From Blastobasis lacticolella (taxonomy: Eukaryota; Arthropoda; Insecta; Lepidoptera; Blastobasidae), in assembly GCA_905147135.1 (NCBI GenBank), contig LR990043.1, positions 20,337,584 to 20,401,583 on the forward strand: DNA of 64,000 nt. Direction: 5' to 3'. Both the position numbers and the translations under genes were made by a program. Shown here in pieces: positions 57,269 through 64,000 of the stretch (its first letter is position 1; each line of letters opens with the position of its first letter). Below the pieces are notes generated by a model that worked only from the letters and a program-made list of their open reading frames with translations, was not told the DNA's origin and searched no databases.

Positions 57269-58030
57269 TTTGAAATAAATAAACTCGAAAAATATTAGAA
57301 CGATTATAAAAACGCTTTTTAAAATCGCGATTTTAAAATTCTATCACCAATAAAATGCTACATTATTACTAAGTAACATAGGTTGATTGTTTACAGAGAT
57401 CTGATGCGCGCGGGCAAGCCGCAGTGAACGGCTAGTACTTATACATAATCATAGGGCATTAATAAAACCACTTCAATATCTGTCAGTCCGATCAATACCA
57501 TTGTCGAAAAGCTTTGTCGCGCTCAACATAAACACACATGACACCAGCACAAATAACGACTACTTAACTGATCGCCTGTCAATTAAGCGAAAGATTAACC
57601 CGATATCACAATGGCTTCTTCAGAGCCAGTAAACGAGCCACACGACCAGCTACCGTTAGAATATCACTTTACCTGTCATACCGCATTTATCATTAGAAGA
57701 TAAAAATTAAAATATAGTCCTACACGCCACATGTCACATTAATTTTGGTCGTGTCGTGATCGTATCGTGTGAAGCCGGAGATATTTATGTTCGACCGGCC
57801 CGATAAACCGTTTATGCTAATTTCAGTGTACTTTATGTATTGGGCATGGGAAATTTATTGGGTGATCTAAAATTTCGCTTGTATAAAATATTTTTTCTGG
57901 CCCCCTCTGTCGGTAAATACGGCGTTGTAAATGATGTGCTGACGACGGAGTTCCTGAGCAGCTTATCAAATATGAAAGAGATCTGGCTGAAGATAAGTTA
58001 GGTTAAAGCGTATTTGTAATAGCATTGGTC
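57269..58030. other. No gene recognised
   Basis: AT-rich, blank. Confidence 0.5.
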
Positions 58031-58180
58031 ATTATAATTATCTTGGCTTTAATGTCCCGGTTGTGCTCTCGCGCACGAGGGCCCGGGGTCCGCCAAGACC
58101 ATGATCCAGAATTTGTCAGATCAGATAATTACAGTGGCGCGACTTCCATCTGACTTCCGTGACCCTGCTAGGTAGCAGGT
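58031..58180 (-). mobile_element. SINE-A 3' fragment, minus orientation
   Basis: It runs from ATTATAATTATCTTGGCTTT, GTCCCGGTTGTGCTCTCGCG through CCGTGACCCTGCTAGGTAGC. The rest is absent. Confidence 0.65.
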
Positions 58181-58515
58181 GTCCATAATAGATTTCGTCA
58201 TTATCAGATATGATTATGATAAAATCTGTAGAAATAAATAAGCTCACCCACTTATCGTTTTGTCAAATACAAATAAATATTTTCATTTTAGACAAACAAA
58301 CAAACATAGAAATCAAAATGATATTGACTTATCTTATTTTGATGTCTGTGATGACGAACTACGGATCACGCACTACTTTTTAAAGTTAAAGAGGCAATTA
58401 CTATTAGGGGAAACCTAAAATGTCATTATGTCCTGTAGTGACTTTAAATCTAACTCCATAATCAAAATTGCCATCAATTAAATTATGTATGATATAGAAG
58501 TAACTGGTGGAAATA

Positions 58516-58847
58516 GCGGTTAGAGAATCTGTCTCGTAAGCCAGAGGTCCCGGGTTCGAATTCCGCTCCGGCGATGTACCAATGACTCTTGACTGAGTTA
58601 TGTACATTAGTTGAATACTAACCGATGCTCTTACGGTGAGGGAAAACATCGTGATGAAACTTGCATATTCAGGCGACTGGATGTGTAAGCATGATCCAAT
58701 CTAGTCGGGTTTCCCTGGCAGGGTCATATGGCAGTTGCTCCACTGTAATTACCTGACCTACCAAATACTGGATCATGGTCACGGCGGACCCCGGGCCCTC
58801 GTGCGCGAGAGCACAACCGGGACATTAACGCCAAGATGATGATGATG
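58516..58847 (+). mobile_element. SINE-A, truncated in the A box
   Basis: It starts GCGGTTAGAGAATCTGTCTC, inside the tRNA head, keeps the B box (CCCGGGTTCGAATTCCG), and ends (GAT)n. AACTGGTGGAAATA (58502-58515) recurs with one change at 58848-58861. Confidence 0.8.
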
Positions 58848-58861
58848 AACTGCTGGAAATA

Positions 58862-60295
58862 ACTGTCGTATAAGTTGAAGCGTTGTAAATATAATAAAGA
58901 TATTCATATATTGATGAAAGAATATATTATCTAGGTATAGGTTCTTAATCCAAAGCCAAACATACATAATCTCGTTCTTTTCGGTCTCACATAGTTCCAC
59001 ATCGTCTTACATCGCAATAAAATTATAATCGAACACAAAAGTTAGCTGCATAAATATCCCATAACAATTTACTAAAGCACCAACCAACCCTCTACAAAAC
59101 TTCACCGCCACCCATGGAGACTTTGTATTTTTGAATACGTCGGCAATAAAAGTCATTTACAATAACATCAAAATAATGCAGGAGCAATTTAATTTGATAC
59201 TTTGTAAAGAATTAGGGTGACTTTTGCATACAACAATAAAAGGTGATGAATATTTTTACAAATCTACCACTTGAATAGGCGTATGCTAATATTGAAATTG
59301 CTTTTAAAAATACTTCTGCAAGGAATGCAAGCTATTTAACTAAGGTAAGGAAAGTGGAGCTATTTGTGAATAGAAATTTTCTTACAAAGCACGATTGAAA
59401 ATCTTAATTAGAGATGTAGTAGTAGAGTAGTCGTTTAACAGCCACCTTTTCTAGTCGCGATAGTCGCTTGTAGTTTGATCCACTGACAGAGGCCCGTCAA
59501 TCGCTTTAATCCGTAGAATATGTAGTTTACAGATAGTCCGACAGATGCGGCGGAGGATTTTGAGTATCACTATGGTAATATAATGTAAATAGCTATTATA
59601 GAAAAGCAAATAATGAGTAATATCAAACAAATAGTCAATACCCGAATATCACAAAGTTTTACGAAAATTGTTTTTTTTTATTATCTGCAATAGTTTTAAC
59701 AAATGATGTTAGCAAAGGTTTTAGCAGATGCGGTTGATGGTTCTAAAGTAACACAATTAAATAACAAATAAAAATAGGTACACACTTTTATGGAATAAAA
59801 TATTACAGCATTTCAATTCACGTTATTTAAATCTGAATAATACCAATTGCCAAAACTAATTGAACATTGCTTCCTCTACTCGATAATATTGCAAACTGGG
59901 AAGAACAATCGGGACCTAGCGAGGTCCCTGGGGAACCCCGTGAATGACTTAAGCTGGTCGATTAATGGCGGGCGACTGAAGCTATTGTTAGTCACAATAA
60001 GCATTCAGCTCAGCTGGATGGGGCTTAGTTCAACTGGTAATCCTGTCAGGAATCGGAATGGGGATTGTTCTAGATCGTAGATATGGTGCACTTTAACGGA
60101 TAAAAGATGGCAGTGACGGTATTTTATGATGCGCTACCGACACCGCCCATAAATTTTCTTGAGCATGATGATATGTTTTTATTTCCTCATTTATAATATT
60201 AGTGGGAGGAACAGAATAGTATAGAAAACCTTTATTACATTACATTAGATACTTTATTACGTCAAAGCGAGGAGGAACCAGATATTTTGCCTTCT
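58862..60295. other. No gene recognised
   Basis: AT-rich. A short hairpin GGGACCT/AGGTCCC sits near 59911-59928. Confidence 0.5.
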
Positions 60296-60403
60296 GCGGG
60301 GTTATTGTCTAACTCAGTTGGAAACTGAATTTGACATTAGATAATACAAACATTGGCTATAGCGTCAAATTCAGTTGTCCACTGAGATAGCCAATAGCCC
60401 CGC
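60296..60403. mobile_element. Small foldback MITE (about 108 bp)
   Basis: Arms 60296-60335 and 60364-60403 are inverted copies (GCGGGGTTATTG...AACTGAATTTGAC against its complement) with a few mismatches and a 28-nt loop. It has no coding potential. Confidence 0.6.
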
Positions 60404-61839
60404 TGGTTTGAATTTCCTTAAAATACAATAAGATCTCACTCACTGTTTATAAACAACCAGTCACATTTAAAAATAATTAATTTAAACATTTTGTGACAAC
60501 AATTCATCACACCCGAGAGGCAGTAGATGACAAGGGACCTCAGTGGTCAAGACCCAAAAATGACTAATGATATAACTTGCATATAACGGACCACTAAAAA
60601 TGTGACAAGGCCAACAGATTTTAGCCATTGTAAGTTTCTATATCAAATATTATAAATTATAACTATCTTCACACATCACAACGTTTTTAGTTTGCTTTTA
60701 TGGACACCCATCCGCTGTTTACCCAGGATATATAGCCGTGACCAAAACTGAACTACAAACCAATCATCTTAACATCTTGCAATAAATTTATTAAGAAGAA
60801 AAAGCAGAAGTAATAATAAATGTCGTAGTTTGCTATTGTCGGTTTGCTACTTGGTCATCATCATCGTCAGCCCATACTTATCCACTAAGGAAATGAAACT
60901 CATCTAATGGTTATCCAGTGTGTACCTGCAGCTCTTCGCAAATCATCACACCTGGCTGGAGGGCGTCATATACTTCGCGAATAGCTTTCTCCACACAAGA
61001 AGTAATTTACTTAGTAACGGATCAAAGTTTTTTTTTGCACAGAGAATAGTTTATTCAATAGTACGAGGAGCTCCCAATTATCTTTGGGCCAACGAAGCCA
61101 CGCACGAGTTAACGGCTATAACTAATTCTATAATTACAAAACGCGAACTGTTACCAATATTTGTTTAAACGATGATGATAAAATAATAATTTACCAAATC
61201 GACGGATGTGGGGTGCTAAACAGAATTGCTTCTATTACAATTATGTCAACATTTCCACACATGCGCGTCGGTACAAATTATTTAATCACCAAAAAATCTG
61301 GAGAGAGAGATCTACTCTTTATTAAATAAATAAATAAATATAATACAATTGCCTTTCCACATGCATAATAAATCGCAGGATCGAGCAAGGTACCTACATA
61401 CATAATAAATCCATATTAATGAAGTAGCTGTAAGTATCTAGATTTCTTTTATCTTTTGGTGATCATAATTTCCAGTAACAAAAGCTCGACGAGCAAATCT
61501 AGCCCGAATAAATTAATATAATACGTTATTATACCTAAGCAGCAACATATAGATACTTTGTAAACACATGAGGGTAGACTAGAAATCCGTCAGACGGCTG
61601 ACCTTAGCCGACCCTTGTCAAGGCACAGATGCTGAGACGGTCCGCCTTATGAAACAATGTATATAGAAATTTTAATCTCCCTGCCTTTACGACTTATGGG
61701 AGGCGTAGGAGATGGTCTCATAGCGAATTAATAAGAGCTCAATAGCGGTAATTTAGAAGAATCTATATAAGTAGGTATGATTAAATTTGAAGACAAAAGT
61801 GGTCAAAAGTACTAGCGTATAGCAGTCGATCTAAACGGG
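60404..61839. other. No gene recognised
   Basis: AT-rich. A (TAAA)n-tailed fragment lies near 61315-61340. Confidence 0.5.
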
Positions 61840-61972
61840 GTTAAAAGGTTTTTACGGGGTCGGCAACGCGTGGGTGATGCCCCTGGTATTGCAAACGTCC
61901 ATACGCTGCGGTGACTGCTTACCACCAGGCAGGCCGCAAGCTTCTTTGCCACCTTAGTGGTATACAAATAAA
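61840..61972 (+). mobile_element. LINE-E 3' end, plus orientation
   Basis: TTTTTACGGGGTCGGCAACG, TGATGCCCCTGGTATTGCAA and CACCTTAGTGGTATACAAAT match the family in plus orientation. Confidence 0.65.
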
Positions 61973-62303
61973 AAACGAATTACAGCTACGATAACCATAG
62001 TTTGTTAGTGTTGTACAAGATCTACCGACACCTAGAATCAATAGATGAATGATTATCACAGAACAGCAAACGGCTCGAGGCAAATCAAACATAGAAGATA
62101 CAGCACCAGATTGAAGAAGTTTAGTCAATATAGAATTGCCGCTCATCACTCGAACCGCACCCCACACGCCATGTCCCGACAGGATAGGTACTGTAGCAAT
62201 GTTTGCTATATTGAGTTTAAATAAAAATGCAAAGTATTGATTGATACTGTATTGATCAGTTTGGTTTAAAGAATGATATAAAATACATATAATACCTTAG
62301 ATC

Positions 62304-62813
62304 TAATTCAAATGGAATACATTTGAATTACCACCTAGCCAGTGCTATGTGTGCCCATAGACGCAAGCTAATAGCTTGCGTCCTACTTGCTCCGACCTAT
62401 CTAAACCTACACGCCTATATCCTATTTGCTCTAACCTACTTAACCGACTAGAGCCCCGGTTACCCTATAGGAGCAGCAGGCCAACCCGAATGCCTACCTA
62501 ACTTAGAGCCCGTTCGAACATACGGCCTCCGACACCTACCTGTCCTAGAACCCGTCCTTACCTAAGGCCTGCATGAGCACACACGCTACATCTACCCCCG
62601 CCCCAAATAAAGAAATTAAGTAGTAATTTCTTAAAAAAATTTAGTCTATTCTTAATCCCCTCGAATACAATGATTAAATCCTAATATCGGATTAATAACT
62701 ACTTACTAAGACTTAAATTATTCTACCTAAACGGGGAATCAATCTAACTACCGGCATTGTGCAGAAGAACCCTGCTACGGATTTTGCTTTTGGGAGCCAT
62801 CTCCCAAAAGCAA
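62304..62813. repeat. Three perfect hairpins in a C/T-rich tract
   Basis: Hairpins with perfect arms are at 62304-62330 (11 bp), 62360-62382 (10 bp, GACGCAAGCT) and 62784-62813 (13 bp, TTGCTTTTGGGAG). The 62380-62600 tract is rich in CCTA-like words and poor in G on this strand. No element ends were found. Confidence 0.5.
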
Positions 62814-64000
62814 GGCTGGGCAAAACCCCGTAAAAAACCATGCCAATCTGCACAAGACCTACAGAACCTTATCACAAAACTGTCTTGACTTATTTACTTC
62901 TTCAAAGCAAAATTCAAATAATCTTTTAACAATGCAAAGTTCTAACCATAATCTGCCCTAACCTTATACATGTATGAAGAAAAATATTTTTCACCGCAGA
63001 ATGGCCATATTTTCATAAATAAATACTTTAACATTAATCAAATATTGTCATAATGACCATAGTCTATCTGTATATTATAGTTGACTTGTCTATTATCAAT
63101 TAAACAATATGGCCTTCCTTCGATCCTTAATAGTAACTTATCTTTAAACATCTTTATATGAAATCCATAAAAAGAAATAATACAACAATATGTACGAGCC
63201 ATGCAAACAGAACGAAAATCAGCAAGTTGTAGTTAGAGCAAAAAATAATTGCTGTAAAACTGCACATTACGACTTCCTACAATCTGCAAACCAAGAACAC
63301 CTTCCCATATCAAATCATTCAACGAAATATTCCTACTATAAAATAACTTATAATGTCAATGTCAGGTTAATATACCAAACCCACGCAAGTTTAATATTAT
63401 ATAACCTATTTCAGAAAACTGGTTGGTCCACGACCGTGTCTGTGAACCGACCTGGTACACAGATAAGCAAAAAGATTAATTGGTCTGTGGTCAAACGAGA
63501 CATTGACAACCTTCCTAAATTAGTAATTGGTCCCTGACCGAATCTGTGACCCCATTGATACCAAAGAGATATTGTAAGTCTATGGTCAACCCAAGAAGAG
63601 CTTACTATAAATATGTCCCTTAAATTCATATGCCAACTCTATGCTCCTACTCAATCCAAATCTCTGGTCAGACTATAAATGACAGCTGTGACACAACACA
63701 TGTCGCACCATATCCCATATGAGATTTAGTATGGTTGCCGCAAAAATAAGTGTGACCTATCAAGCCCCTAAGTCAGCATATTCCTAGGACAAATGCATAC
63801 AAGCACTCGTGAACGGGTGAACCGGTTGGATCACCCCTTCACTTCATCAGGTATGGACCGCGAATTTATTTCCTTTGAAAAATAAAAAAAATCCAAAGCG
63901 ATCGTCCATATACTGAAAAAGTAATTGTACCCAAAGAGACGAATACAAAGTATACCCCTTTCTTTCTAAATGGAGAAATAAACCCCAAGAACTTTCCCTA
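62814..64000. other. No gene recognised; possible edge of a larger repeat
   Basis: Two 26-bp segments at 63423-63448 and 63527-63552 match at 21 positions. A 115-codon frame (63190-63537) has no motif. The region may belong to an element running off the window. Confidence 0.35.

Overview
The window looks like a lepidopteran (moth or butterfly) nuclear chromosome segment. It is AT-rich, has almost no long open frames, and is packed with repeat types known from Lepidoptera: tRNA-headed SINEs with target-site duplications, Helitron-like elements ending in CTAG with a short 3' hairpin, fragments of non-LTR retrotransposon 3' ends, and small foldback DNA elements (MITEs). No tRNA, rRNA, CRISPR or bacterial-type operon is present. 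The organism call is inference from repeat style; no single-copy marker gene was recognised.

The dominant feature is a structurally complete Ty3/gypsy-type LTR retrotransposon at 33872-40800. It has two 372-bp LTRs in which I see no difference, TG...CA ends, a 4-bp CAAC target duplication and one long gag-pol frame. In order, that frame carries a basic N-terminus, a capsid-like region, two CCHC knuckles, a protease-like motif (DFG instead of DTG/DSG), reverse transcriptase (YMDD), RNase H, and integrase (HHCC, D-D-35-E, GPY). The frame has no ATG for its first 164 codons. A short ATG-initiated exon sits 31 nt after the 5' LTR and ends at a GTAAGT donor. A TTTCAG acceptor inside the long frame joins it in phase. 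I therefore propose a 1245-nt intron (34291-35535). That intron holds a 25-bp minisatellite with fifteen ATG-TAG start-stop elements and three related hairpins with a compensatory base-pair change. In this model spliced RNA is the Gag-Pol mRNA, while unspliced RNA cannot be translated into Gag-Pol and is the natural genome copy.

The only stretch resembling a host gene is 3733-4242. It is a coding-like final exon on the plus strand with an acidic C-terminus, a stop at 4240 and an AATAAA at 4359, interrupted by one in-frame TAA at 3985. I do not recognise the protein.

The rest, region by region. 1-10 kb: Helitron-like pieces, SINE-A and repeat-C copies, an RTE-like LINE relic, a LINE 3' end with a 21-nt poly(A), and a TA-flanked MITE. 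10-33 kb: SINE-A and SINE-B copies, LINE ends and two further foldback elements (16953-17150, 23026-23331). 40.8-64 kb: more of the same, an exact 263-bp tandem duplication (46187-46712), a near-textbook short Helitron (57075-57268), a foldback element (60296-60403) and a hairpin-rich, C/T-biased end region (62300-62830). The window is best read as intergenic or deep-intron DNA colonised by repeats, with one very young retrotransposon.
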